DNA from: Nymphaea colorata
Taxonomy: Eukaryota > Streptophyta > Magnoliopsida > Nymphaeales > Nymphaeaceae
Length of the DNA stretch: 64,000 bases
Reading direction: 5' to 3'
NCBI RefSeq assembly: GCF_008831285.2
Contig: NC_045141.1
Coordinates: 27,145,315-27,209,314 of the forward strand
Under the pieces are notes generated by a model. That model saw only the letters and a list, made by a program, of their open reading frames with translations. It made no database searches and was not told the DNA's origin. Positions 25,777 through 38,031 of the stretch are shown piece by piece. The stretch's first letter is position 1. The number at the start of each line of letters is the position of its first letter. The position numbers and the translations under genes are program-made.

Positions 25777-28604
25777 GATCATCTCTGGCTTTCATTGGAA
25801 AATTTTCCTCTTCTGTTTGATCTCTCCTCTGGCCAATGCACGTCCCAAATATGGCGAAAAGTGCATATGATTTTCCCTTCTAGTATTTATTGTCTATTTA
25901 GTGGGTCAGATACTACTGTTTGTGTAGTGAAAAGAAAGTAACAATTAATTTTAGGTTTTTCCCCATTCTCTTGTCATACATTTCAATATTCTTTAAAGAT
26001 TGACAAATTCCTAAGTTGGTTTATGCTTGTCCCTCACATAATCCTGCGTTGGAGAGAATGATATTTAAATCCCCTTACTTCATTCACTTTGAAGACATTG
26101 GGAAGTTAATGACAAATTCGGAAGTTGGTTTGTGCTTGGTCCCTGTCATCATCCTGCGTTCAAGAAAATAATACTTAAATCTCGCCTAACTCCACTACCA
26201 CCGAATGAAAACTTTCAGAAGATTAAGGTTACAAATGACACGTTTTGGTGTATTGGCTTGGCATGTTGCGAGATGAGGAGGTTTGGATTACAAATGCTAT
26301 AGCAAATGGTGAACGTATAATCCATGGATAATGCGGCCTACATATGTATACACTCGTAATGAGCTAAGTTCATATTGTATGCCAAAATAAAATTTTATAT
26401 TGCAACTTTTGAAAAAAATTCAGACAGCTAATTTTATTTATTCATTGAATGTTCATTGTTCAGCATTTAATAAGAAGAGGCCTAATTGACAGAGTTGTTA
26501 AGACTTTGTTAACATTTTGCCGAGTTTTATCTGTCAAAATAATTCTATAAAACCTCCTCTTGTTATTTTTTCTTGAAATTGTACTGGCAATTTTATGCAA
26601 AATGGCAGGATTTTCAATTTTTTTGAGTTGTAGCCGTAAGTGCGCAAGTTGGTTTATATGATTTAGAGTAAGACTAATATGGCTGGAACACCTAGGGGCC
26701 TGAATGACGTGCTTCAAACATTCTTTGGTGGTCACCTTCAGAGCTGGTACTAGCTTGTTTGGTTCTATTTTAGGACTCGGGACGGCAGATGACTAGGTTT
26801 TATCTGCTAGAAATTCGTGTACGTTTGGAGTTGGATAAATTTAGTAGGTAAGAAACTGTAAAAGGCGCTTCTTTAGGTGGCACACACAGTTTAACCTGGT
26901 CCGTGCCATTGAAAGCATGGTTCTAGTTGGCTTATAAGCGTGATAAGTGCCTACCAATATTAAACAGATACGTTCAAGGCCCACATCAGGTTAGGTGTTC
27001 TTCCCACATGATTCAACATTTAGTTTGGATGGATCAACTTGTCAGCATGGACAACGACCGTGGCTAACTCCGCATGTCGGTCCAAAACAGGATCACACAA
27101 TACCCAGCTACCGCGCAACCGACCTATTTGCGCGGACAAACCCAATAAAAGGGGAGCAGAACAGAAAATGACCGCCCGTCTTACCGGAACGTTTTCGAGT
27201 TCTGCCTCCAGGTTTCTTTCTAACCAAGTTTTTAGGCATGGTCCGCAGAGTCGCCTTTTCTTCAGCCTTTTTACATCCGTGGCTGATTAGTTTGTTGAAA
27301 TTCTAATTCAATCAATCAGTTGCAATAATTACTTAAATTGTCAAATCCAAACTTGCTAAAATAATACTCGATAAACATTATGACGGCCCATTAGCAAAAA
27401 TAATAGAACAATAAAATCAGCATATATATAGTCCAGCTATCTATTGATTCTGCGACGTGCGTACCAACACACAGCTCAGTCAAGGTGTTAATCTAAGTCA
27501 AGCTACCTGCCAAATTGGTGCACGGGTGTCAGTACAGGCGCTGGAGATTCCCTTCGAGGAAACGAGTAAGGACGCCACGAGAGGAACGAGCCATATACCT
27601 GATATTGAAAGATCACAGTAAAACGAAATACCTTTATTTTCCTCGTCACCTTAGTAAATACAAGCTACATACTGCTCCCTGCAACACGACCAAATAATTA
27701 TTATTTTTGCACTCTCTTCCAGTGGCCGAGCCAGACATTCTGGGTTGAAGGGCAACTAATTCAAACAATGTCAGATTATTAGGAGCACCAATATATACAA
27801 AAAAGCAAATGGCTGAGGACATAATTATGTAAAATCAAGAATTTGATGGGGGCAAATGCCAACACCAGCTCACATGGGGATCCACCATTGCTCTCTTCCA
27901 GCGATATGACTAACCAGCCAGTTATTTTCACACGTCTGCAAATATGGGTTATTTCGATAAGTGCAAGCAACCAACAGGCTCCTAGTAACGATTTACCTGT
28001 TTTAACATCTCACAACAGTTTGCAATTGTGTGAGTGAATTCCTGTGTATAGGTTAATCGGAATTCAATTCATGTAAATATAGTCTCCAGTGTTTCCACAC
28101 GAACAACCATGAGATTTAGAATCACAATATCATTGACAGATGTAAAATATGTTGGCGAACAAAAAGAAAAGCTGAAGTTAACTATTATGAATTACACTTA
28201 CACAATTCTAAGAATCTGATTCATATTCAAGGCCAAGGAAGCACGCCATAGGCCCCATTGTTCCATCACATGCATTCTAGGAAGCAGTTATGCCAAATAT
28301 GATGGGAAAGCAATTGAAAGAAATCTCGTAGATAAAGAGTTCAATGGGGAATAACAGAACAAGTATACATTGTTCACATAACTTGCGCCCAAATATGCTG
28401 TAAACCTATTTCCAGGATTTCCAGGACTTAACAATAACAAGTTCATTCATTTAATTAGTTGCAGCAAGGCACCTTCAGTCTATTGTTTTCAATGTCCGTC
28501 TTCGATTGCAGCTTTGTTATGTCTTGTGCACCTGCCATCTTCTGCCCTCTACCCATGCTCCAATATGGTTGACCGTTCTCATTAACATGGCCCACCCACA
28601 GGCT
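25777..28604. other. Convergent spacer between the PMT and RBM42-like genes
   Basis: Contains the 3' UTRs of two converging genes. A diverged direct repeat offset by about 109 bp (26002-26080 and 26111-26190) lies near the PMT end, and an AATAAA is at 26386-26391. The phrase GCCGAGCCAGAC near 27725 resembles a degraded interspersed repeat. I see no further gene. Confidence 0.5.
26002..26190. repeat. Diverged tandem duplication, about 109-bp period
   Basis: Two copies begin with gacaaattc, share the AAGTTGGTTT segment and the ATCCTGCGTT segment, and are offset by about 109 bp. They differ at many positions, so the duplication is old. Confidence 0.7.
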
Positions 28605-28725
28605 TCACTTATGAAGAATGCCTTTCTTTAGCAATTTTGGTTTTTTTTGAGAATGGTGCTGGAGGCAGAAACATCAAGAAGCAGTCTTAAACAAGCAAGC
28701 AGCAGCTTATATATATTATATATAT

Positions 28726-28787
<62 letters not shown>

Positions 28788-31700
28788 GCACCTTTTGCCT
28801 TTCTAACGCTTCCTGGTCAGTCCTCTCTTTCCAATTACTCTTCCGAAGTTTGATTGGTCGGTTTCCCACATATTTACCTGCAATAATATGTGTTACAATA
28901 ACCCCTTCCTGAATGCGAGCCTCACAATACAAATATTGTTATTTACCTAACTAACCATGCCCATATTTTTGAAATATATCACAAAGAATTTTCACCATCT
29001 AAGAAATGAATCTTGTAGACAATGAAAATATCCTGGCATATTGAAAAATTATGTCCACACAACTGAGAGCATCAAGTTCTACACACATGCACAAGTATGT
29101 ATGCATATAGAAATGCAGAGAGAAAGAAAGAGAGAGAGAGATACCATTCAATTCTTTTATAGCTTGAGCAAGATCAGAAGGATTAGAAAAACTAACAAAT
29201 CCATAACCTCGAGTTTTTCCAGTCCTTTTATCTCTTACTACCTGCACATGTTTCAAGGTAGAACGATTTAAGAGGCTTTAAAACAGTTCCCAAGCAAAAG
29301 TACTTGTGACAGGAAGTCTCAAGTATGTTCAATCTATTGCCTGCTTGTTAAAGTCGAGATTATTCAGATACAAATAAAAGCCGGAAAGTAACATGAATAA
29401 TTAAAAGAAACTCATTAAAGGATACTGTTCACCAACAAACTAGCTTGCAGAAACAAAATATGTGCTCATTCTACTTCCCATCATTTGGTTTTTTCCGTTT
29501 TTTGTTTTTCCCTCAGTCATTCACTTCGAAGCTAAAATGAAATTTACAGAATCTTCCACTTCTTCATCAGACCACTTACTTCCACAATATAATCACAACG
29601 GGAAGACACTTGTACAGAGTGTGAAAAGTACTGTAAGTCTGTAACATACAAACAACTTTGGGTTGTCCACAAGTTCTTAAAATAAACACCACCCATGGTC
29701 GCCAACAAAGATTTAAACAAATATATAAACAACTGCAGCCTTCGTGATCTATACCATCAGTGATAATGGAAAACTCTCATGATACTGACCACAGCTTTTC
29801 TACAAATTATTCTTCAAGTGCTAAAATTTAGAGACGGTTCACTTGGTTATATGATAGATAATCCAATCTTCATGAGACACAGAGACAAATAAAAGGGGAG
29901 GCACTAGCTTCCATGTCCCCACGATGATAGCTTCCATATACCTCCACTATGATAAGCTATCATCAGGGTTTGGAGGAACATCCACCACAGTCAAAATTAT
30001 CCAAACAGGAGGATAAGCAAATTGATTACAGAAGTATTCAAAAGGATGCTGCCATGTTCAGTATCATTGCCATTAAGGCCATATGACATCATTCTCGCTG
30101 TCTGAACAAAAGATAATAGTAAATCCTTGTGCAGTTTAATACCATGTTCAAGAATAGGTTAAACAAGATTATACATTATCAAGATAGAAATAGGGGAAGG
30201 AATCTGGAAAAGAAGAATCAAAATTATATCATATCTTATAATAACCACTTGAATATTGCTTGTACGCCTTGTCATCTTAGATTATAAAGCTCAAATTGGA
30301 AGACTGTAGCAAGCCCTTTGGCTTGGATGCAACCAATTAAAAGAGGCAAAATAAAAGCTTGACAAAACTACTTCCTGGAGTGACATGTCGCAACTATTTC
30401 TGGAGGCTACAGCAGGCTTTTAAAATCTCAAGGTTATATATGTACATGGATAATGACTAAAACAAGTCATCACTTGTCACAAGGGAGATAACAATTTCTT
30501 CCTTCAAAGTAGAACTATAGATCATTATATATTAGTAAAATGAGACATCATGAGAACGACAAGGATCATCATGATTTTCTGCTGCTCAAGTCCTCCTGGT
30601 ACCCTGCCCATTCAGTATAAAGACTATAAACCATACCTGGCTCAAGGTAGACTCCACAAATGGAGAAACATTTTGTTTCTTCCTCACTAAGGGTAAGTCC
30701 AAATCCCACGTGCATCTAGTAGGTAATGGGAGCCATAAAACTTCTAACATGGCACAAGTTGATGGTAACAATTATATTTGGAAACAAGAAGAAAAATACA
30801 GCTAAATCACATCAAAGAAAGAGCATCTTGAGCTAACAAGCTTACCCTTGCCATGTTAAATGAGGGAAATCTTGAAAATGCTTTTGAAAGAACTTCATCA
30901 TTGACTTCGTTTCCAAGATCTCCACAAAATAACCGAAAGTCATCTGCAACAAATGAAAAAGTTTATAAACGTGGTGCAACAAATGGCAACTAAAGCTCAA
31001 ACTAATGTAGAAGTATAAAGATATGGTTCTAACCAGAAGATAAAATAACATATCAATGAGCACACATACGTGAAGAACACAACATTTTGAAGTTAACTAT
31101 GTAAGCATTACGTGAACTGAACATAAATAACCACATTCACACCAATGTGTTAAGACAGCAGATTGTATTGCACCCAGGAATTTTGCAGTGTATTAATGCC
31201 TACGAGCATGCCGAATCCAGTTCGTATATGCCCAGCCATTTTCTTAAATGATTTCCCATCTGCTTAAACTATTAAACGTACTTTCACTTTTTTTAAGAGA
31301 AAAATTAAAGATCTTCCTATGCAGGAAAAGATGAAGGATAGAGAAAACTATCTATTTAACAAAATGCATAGTATTCCCAAATCCCAAGCTATTCTAAAGA
31401 GCTTATCAAAATTCAAAAGGATTACATTCCTAAGGAGATTTCTTTACCTAGTACCAACATACCTTCCCTTATGCAGGGATACATCCAGGATCACTACTAC
31501 TAGCTTTTTTAATTTCAGTGTTTAACCGCAAAATAAAAACTTTTTTGAGTATACTGAGTCCGGTTTAGTCAATGGCGGTTTTCCTCATATTCAAACGTAT
31601 AGGTTCCCACAGGTACCTCTACTAGAATTGGCATGAAACTCATTATAGAAACCGTATAGAGATGTCAAATATTTAAAAACTTCTCCCAATTGCATAAAAA

Positions 31701-33165
31701 CTCAAAACCATCTATAGGACAAATCCTGTCCGTTACATTATAAATGAGCACAAAAACTTTTTCTTTTAATCATCCTGCACAAAAACTTTTTCTTTTAATC
31801 ATCCTTGCTTCAAACACCAATATCATTCTACAGTTCTTTAAGACCTATGAGTTGCAGTTTGCAGAGAAAAATAAATACGAGAACGAACACGTAAGTATTT
31901 CTAATTCATAGTACGCTTTGAAAAGACATATATTTCAGCTTATATAAACTCGGATAAAGTCGTTCAAAAACATAACTTTTATTACAAAACCATTTTCTCG
32001 AAACCACGTCAAATAAAGAAGCGACTGAAGCTCTTAAGTCGCTGCACACGATTACATGCACCCATTTTTGGCAACTACTGTGAACAAGTCTACCCCCGCA
32101 AACCAGAGTCTTCCATCCACTGCCGTGCACAATTTGCAACCGAACAAACCCGGTGACGATTTCTACTATTAGATTTCTTGTCCTATGCTCGGGATGACCT
32201 TGATAGTTTTATATCCCCTGATACTTTGTCAACAGACTAACAAGAACAAGAACCAAGTTGCGATATATGAACTTTTCATAACCATTTAAAAATCAATCTT
32301 CTGTATAATATAAAATCACCTGTCAGGCCCTGCACTGCTTCTGCTTATTCCAACTACCATTTCTTTTCTTTCTTTCTTTCTACTGCCTTCCTAATGATTG
32401 GAACCACAACATCTCAGTCCGCCGGGACACCAAAAGGAAAAAACCGGACCCAACTCTAAGCAGCCTTGAAGTTTCTCTTGATCTTAATTACGAGAAAAAA
32501 TGCGAGAATAAATGCAATGAACAAAACCACTGAACAGAAAACCACAGGGAAAATGGACAAGGAGATTCTTACTTTCCGGCCAATCGGTAAGGGTGGCATC
32601 CTCCCACGACTGTCCAGCAGCCTTCCGAGGGACCGCCTTCTTCTTCGTCTCCGCCTTGTTCTCTACCTCGCTGCTCGCTAACGCTGCCTTCACGCTCTCA
32701 AGCGCTTCCGGAGTAATCGTCTGGGCGTCCCTCTGAAACAACTGCTGGGCCTTTTGCAACAAAAAACCGCAAACAGCGAACAAATTTCAAATACACATAA
32801 AGTCCACATAAAAGGGTTAAACCAACACAAGATTCTTCAGATACCTGCTGATACTGAGGGAGTGAATAAACGCCTGCTGCTGCCGGCAAAGGAGTCGGCG
32901 CAGGAGCGGGGGGAACGTAAACAGAGGGATACAAGTGCTGCGGGCCTTTCGCTGGTTGAGAGAATTGGGGCACCGAATAGGGCTTCTGGTAGAGATACTC
33001 CGCCGGGTGCTGGGCAGACGCCTCGGGCTTCTGGAGATGGAAGGGCACGGGGAAACAGGGGGCGGGCGCCGCTCCCGCAGCAGGGTCAGTGTAAGGAGCG
33101 GTGGAGTACGCGAAATGAGAGGGATCAGATGGTGTGGAAGATGCACCGGTGGATGACGATGCCAT
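28605..33165 (-). CDS. RBM42-like RNA-binding protein with one RRM, six exons
   Basis: Protein of 277 residues. Exons, in transcript order: 33165-32845, 32750-32573, 30943-30846, 29241-29145, 28877-28792 and 28658-28605. All are GT-AG and in phase. The first 107 residues are rich in Pro, Ala, Tyr and Gln and look disordered. A linker contains GQSWEDATLTDWPE. The RRM has RNP2 LFCGDL (171-176) and RNP1 RGYGFVSF (210-217). The basic tail ends KKGILHK. This domain order and tail are diagnostic of RBM42. The human protein has been linked to hnRNP K and to the tri-snRNP, so a nuclear splicing role is likely but inferred. The last exon encodes only 17 residues and was found by extending phase 0 past 28792. 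Donors of introns 4 and 5 run straight into CT repeats. Confidence 0.94.
28707..28790. repeat. Compound TA/GA microsatellite at an RBM42 5' splice site
   Basis: TA repeats (28707-28747) followed by GA repeats (28748 to about 28788). In the RBM42-like transcript this reads as CT repeats starting a few bases after the intron-5 donor (GT at 28791-28790). Confidence 0.9.
29112..29143. repeat. GA-rich tract at the RBM42 intron-4 donor
   Basis: An imperfect GA/GAAA tract on the plus strand. On the sense strand it is a CT-rich run starting at the third base of intron 4 (GT at 29144-29143). Confidence 0.8.
31748..31805. repeat. Exact 29-bp tandem duplication in RBM42 intron 2
   Basis: The unit at 31748-31776 is repeated identically at 31777-31805, well away from either splice site. 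Confidence 0.9.
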
Positions 33166-33250
33166 ATCGGAAGATTTCGACGATCGAACCTGATTTGTAA
33201 TTCCACTGAATCTGAAGATCTAGGCTAAAAGTTTCTCTAGGTTTCAGGGA

Positions 33251-33271
33251 GAGGGTGGGAGAGAGAGAGAG
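33251..33271. repeat. GA tract in the RBM42-like 5' UTR/promoter
   Basis: GA dinucleotides on the plus strand (CT on the sense strand), about 90-105 bp upstream of the RBM42-like ATG. CT-rich leaders are common in plant genes. Confidence 0.75.
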
Positions 33272-34080
33272 AGATGTGGGGAGAGATGGTGAGAGCAACG
33301 ATGGCGTCGCCGTTATGTTGAAAGTATAGCATCGTTCAGGCGAACCGATTCTTTTGGACCTCGTGATATCTATTTGAAGCCTGAAGATGAACTTTTTATT
33401 TTCAATAACCGTTCAAACGAATGTAAAGAACTAGAGAAATTAAAAGGAGGCGCTCAGTTTTTATTAGTTTGTGTAAACAACTTAACCGAGTGACTCTTGC
33501 ACGTGTTTTCTAATTCTTAATTAAAAACAAAAAAAAGTGCACAGTCTTTCACGAGTTACATTTTTTCTTACGGGACTCAAAATACTAAATAGAAGAAAAA
33601 TATTAAATTGCAAAGACGACGACTTCAAAATTGATTTATGGTTTTTTCCAAAATTTTCTATCTAAAGCAAAAGATATTTTCTACAAATATATACCAATAT
33701 TTCTCTTTGAGAAAGCTAATTGTTTTACAAATTTCTGCTTGACTATTTTATACAACACAAGTTCTTATACAACACAATTTCAACTCATTAACAAGTTAAA
33801 CATACATTCGAACTTGAGCTTGACTATTTTATAAAAAGGTAAAGTTTTGACGGTCTCGAGCTGACTTGATATTATTGTTTTATGTTTGATAAAATAGGTT
33901 GCGAGGGCTTTTAGATGAAGAAATCAGGCCATATAAATTTTACCGACTAATCCACCCAGTCGGCATTATGCTTGCTCAGCGGGATCGACGGAACTCGTGT
34001 TTCTGAGCAAATTTTAGCAAGTAGTCAGTTTTTTGTAATTTTTTAAAATACAAGTCGTTAGACGTGAAGTACTCACATCG
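33272..34080. other. Spacer upstream of the RBM42-like gene
   Basis: The proximal part should include the RBM42-like promoter. The remainder is AT-rich, with no gene or repeat I can define. Confidence 0.45.
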
Positions 34081-34420
34081 GTGGGTATATGTGGATTTAT
34101 GAGCAAAGGAAAGGGGCAGACAAAGAATGATAAGCGGTTTCTTTGCCGCCCAAACGCTTTTCGAGGCGGTCGATCCTTTTTCCCGCCCTCCCCCAAAGGA
34201 CGAGAGAGAGAGAAAGGGAGTAGATCCAGGGGTTTTCGATCTTTCGTCCAGAAGAAATTTGGTGTCTTCTGGTTCATCCGATTGCTGTGGCGGTGGAGAG
34301 AGGCACCACCGAGAGCTCATAACGGAGATAGCGAAGGACGGCTGATGACGCCTTTAGGTAACCCTAGCGTCTGCTTTTTTTGTTTTATTCTCTCCGTCTC
34401 ATTCCGTTCTTAAACATATG
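34081..34420 (+). other. GC-richer island resembling a promoter and first exon
   Basis: This 340-bp stretch is clearly GC-richer than its neighbours. It is open in two plus-strand frames, and has a possible short exon with ATGACGCCTTTAG followed by GTAACCCTAG. That would be a plausible donor, with a telo-box-like AACCCTAG directly after it. No continuation could be recognised downstream, where the sequence becomes AT-rich and transposon-laden. It may be the 5' end of a gene cut off by insertions, or a retained promoter fragment. Confidence 0.3.
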
Positions 34421-36311
34421 AAACAGACTGATTTTCATCTGTTACTGCATTCCCTAAGGAAAACGCCGTAGATTTGATATTCTCATTTGTTACGTTTGTC
34501 TAAGTCGGATATTACATCAAACATGAGTAAGGTCATTCAACGTTAATTTTTTCCATTTTATTTGTCTTCTTATTGTGGATTTAAATTTCTTTCATATTCA
34601 TTTGCAGTGCAAGTCTAACTGGAAATTAATTGCAAAATTTTTAAGGTTTAGATAGTTGCTCTCAAACCTATTCTACCGGATATCTGAGTATACATGGAAT
34701 ATTATGAGAAAGAGAAGAGAAACAACAAGTAGAATTACTAAATTACAATTATGAAAGATAAATTAAACTTTTTTGAGTGCAATACCTGGACACGTTGTTG
34801 TTCTGTTCCAAATGGCTGCATTTCTTCTACGACACTTTGACAATTCTTGTACATTTCATTTTCCTGGTGAATGACATCTTGTTTATCGGGGATTAATGCC
34901 TCAGTGTAATGCAACAAACCCTTGTCAACTTCTCTATTCATCTTTTAAGTGTCATATGTTTCAATGTCCTGGTGAACAACATCTTGTATATCAGGAGTAA
35001 TGCCTCTGTGTAATCCAGCAAACCCTTGTTAACTTCTCTATTCATCTTTAAGTGTTAATATCTCAATGTGGGATTTAAGTAACATGTTGCTGCATAAAGG
35101 GCATAATGAACTTGAAAAGTTCATCTATCATTTATAATATTCTAATATAGGCATATATAACCTTTTTTTCCCCTGAGGTTCTCTGTGGTACACTTTTTTG
35201 CTTTGTTTATAGCTTTATAGAGTTATCTCATGGCAGACCTATCTTCATTATCAACCAACCTTAGGACTTTCATCAAAGGTAACTTGATTTTTTAATAATC
35301 TAACATATACTCAAGATTCTTTTGAAACAATACCACAATTTTACTTGACTTTCTCTTATTAGCAGATGGAAACATAACCTGTTCATCACCCCAGAGCATC
35401 TGCCTCATAGCATTTTTTCTATTTCACTATACTCTGCATTGTGAAAACATCTATAGTAAATCTAGCTTGTGCAAGCCAGATAAGTTCGCTTCCATGTGTA
35501 TATGTTCTCATCAAACTCAATACATAAACATAATTATGAATGTATTCTATAATCTGTTGGCATTATTTAACTGTTCATTTAATCTCATCTGCCTCACTAA
35601 AATCCTCAAGTATAAGATTGATGCAATGTAATGGAATTCAAAAGGATGACTCATACTTTGAAACCTACAATCTATTGCAGTTCTATAATTTGCTGCATTG
35701 TCTTTGAGAAATTGCACAGTATCCAAAATCTTTTACAACACCGAAAGCGCAAAATAAAATGTCAACAATCTTAGTCACAAATATTGTGATAGTTTCAAAA
35801 TATTGCAATATTAACTGTAAAAATGAGAAAAACCAAAGCATGAAAAAAATTGCATTTTTTTGAAAAACGTTTCTGCTTTTTTTTTTTGCATTTTCACATT
35901 TTTTTTCACAGTAATATCATCATGGGTTCAATTTAAACAAACCAAATGATTTATCATCATTAAGGCATTTTGTTGTCAGGTTGGCTATTTTTTATTTCTT
36001 ATTAGTTTGCCCATAATTTCTTTTTATATAATTTTTAAAATTTTTATATGTTTTAAAATTTGCCAAAATTTTCTTCATCGTTCCTCCCTATCAAATAAAC
36101 TCTACACATTCCTTGATGACAAGGATGATGTTAGTGAAAGTGCAAGCCACCTCAAGCCCAAGCTGCAACTAGTAGCCCGCTTTCTCCACTTGGCATGCTG
36201 AAGCATGAGCTGGTCACACGTGAGCAGGAGTCAGCCACATGCCAAAGCATTGTTGATGAGGACGTCGATCTTACCGAATGTTCCCCATGCCAGTAGGAAA
36301 ACAAATTTGCC
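34421..36311. other. AT-rich spacer with a tandem duplication
   Basis: No gene recognised. Two diverged copies of a segment of about 84 bp, offset by 105 bp, lie at 34862-34945 and 34967-35050. The first copy is open on the minus strand (34738-34941, 67 codons); the second is frameshifted relative to it. Confidence 0.45.
34862..35050 (-). repeat. Diverged tandem duplication with coding-like copy
   Basis: Both copies read NREV(D/N)KGLL(H/D)YTEAL on the minus strand near their 5' ends, then drift apart. The conservation of the reading suggests a duplicated coding fragment, but I do not recognise the protein. Confidence 0.55.
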
Positions 36312-36319
36312 AAAAATAC

Positions 36320-37251
36320 CAATGTTGTAAAAAGCGTATAGTAAGCTGTATCGGTCAGGCTAATAGATACACTGTATCGTAAAGTATCGTATGTGTATTT
36401 TAAATTTATTTTTTAATAAAAAAAGTAAAAAATAGAGAAAAATAAAATAAATCAAGAAAAATAAAAAACTATGTTTTTTTAATGAAAAACATGTTATACA
36501 CAATGGCAGGCTTATTATAGGTATGAAGTTACTTCACAAACATTAATAAGTGGTCATAATATCATATAGCAACACAACATGAACTAAGACATCAAGAAAC
36601 ATAATTTATAAGATGATCTACATAATAACTCATAAGTCATAAGATCCATAACACATCAAAAACCAAGTTTTACGTGCACTATACATCACATCACAAGACA
36701 TAATTTTTATGTTAATGCAAATAACAAATGAAAACAACTTCACTCATGATCTTTATCATCTCATTCTCATTTTCATCTTTCGTAGAAGATATAAACCCTC
36801 TCTATCTAAACAAGAATCAATCATCCATGCACAAACTGCCCTCAAATTGATGATTTCATGGTGAAACTGATTATTCTTTTTGCAAATTGCCACAATCTCC
36901 CCCTTCTTCAACTATTAGATATGTTTAGAAATGAAGAGTGAGGCAAGTTTCAAAAATTAGTTTGAAAAAGGGTGGTTTTAACCCCATATTTTTCAAAATA
37001 GACATGTATCGTGCGATACGGGGTGTATCGCCATGTATCTTACGATACAGGTTGTGTATCGCACGATACATGCGAGAGTGTATCGCCCTGTATCGTACGA
37101 TACAGGCTGTGTATTGCACGATACATGTGAGACACATACGATACACCCCCTATTTGCGATACAGGTGGTGTATCATATCGTAAATTTAAAACGATATGAT
37201 ACGTACGTATCATAAGATACGGCCCCGTATCGTACGATACGTACAACACTG
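36320..37251. mobile_element. Non-autonomous hAT element 1 (about 932 bp)
   Basis: The left end reads CAATGTTGTA (36320-36329). The right end reads TACAACACTG (37242-37251), the reverse complement of CAGTGTTGTA, so nine of ten terminal bases match. Flanks are aaaaatac (36312-36319) and gaaaatac (37252-37259), a 7/8 match of the 8-bp size typical of hAT insertions. The interior has no transposase. The last 250 bp is an array of short near-palindromes built on TGTATCGnnCGATACA. The left end shares about 40 bases of subterminal similarity with the right end of element 2, so the two belong to one family. Confidence 0.75.
37005..37241. repeat. Array of near-palindromic 16-mers, consensus TGTATCGnnCGATACA
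   Basis: Copies at 37005-37020, 37034-37049, 37055-37070, 37089-37104 (perfect palindrome), 37110-37125 and 37226-37241 (perfect, ending in C/G). Half-sites fill the gap. Start spacings among the first five are 29, 21, 34 and 21 bp. The array sits directly inside the right terminus of hAT element 1. In hAT elements subterminal repeats are transposase-binding sites, so that is the likeliest role. Confidence 0.85.
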
Positions 37252-38031
37252 GAAAATACTAAAGAAAAACCTCGTCAATGAAAGCTGAGAATGATATTTT
37301 TGACTATGCTTTGGAGTATCTAACAGATCAATATATTTTGAAACCATAATATATTTAGGATAATACATATACAAGAACATTGGTCAACGTTTTGTCCTTA
37401 TGTTAGTCCATCCATCTGCCGTGACACAGTTCTTTGTATCTTTTGATTGCTTTAACTCTTTATCGCAATATGTTCTTACCTCTCAACCAATGTTATCCGT
37501 ATCATATGACAAAATGTATATGTTTGAAAAACCTGTATGTTATGGCTTCGATACATGGTACGCTCATATATTGGGGGGGAGCATCATGCATATCATACTG
37601 TATCATTGTAAGAAGCTGTATCATACAACACATACAATAGGGGGTCATACGTACAATACTCCCTGTATCGTACAATGTGGGTAAAAATTAAAAAAGTGGC
37701 ACAAGCCCACTTTTTTGTGTTCGAAAACTGAAACTCTCCCTCCCTCTTCCTAAATTTCTCTAAGAGATGTGGGAGGGAGATATTTTGTCAGTTTTCAAAA
37801 AAAAAAACTGCCTATTTAAATGAGAAATCATTGATTTGGTGGAGAGCTAATTGGTGGAAGAGAAGGTTTGCTCACGGAAATGGGTGAGAGCATGAATCTT
37901 GCTTGAAGAAAGAAGGCTTTTTTAGGCTTCTAGCACAAAAGAGGTATAAGATTTCTCATTTTCATCATTGATTTCTGTTGTTTTCCACAATCAAACATAT
38001 GTTTTTAGCTTTTTGTTTGTTTTGTGAAGAT

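Noticed and set aside
28687-28932. Alternative RBM42 C-terminus reading through the CT/TA microsatellite
   Set aside because: Splicing at 28792 to the exon at 28658-28605 restores the conserved KKGILHK ending. The read-through is a run of Ser/Leu then Tyr/Ile from the microsatellite.
36925-37249. Overlapping frames with repeated Tyr-Arg-Ala-Ile phrases
   Set aside because: They are translations of the palindromic GTATCG array in several frames, not protein evidence.
36320-37251. CRISPR-like array suggested by regularly spaced palindromes
   Set aside because: Spacing is irregular, the units are transposon subterminal repeats, and the DNA is plant nuclear sequence, where CRISPR arrays do not occur.
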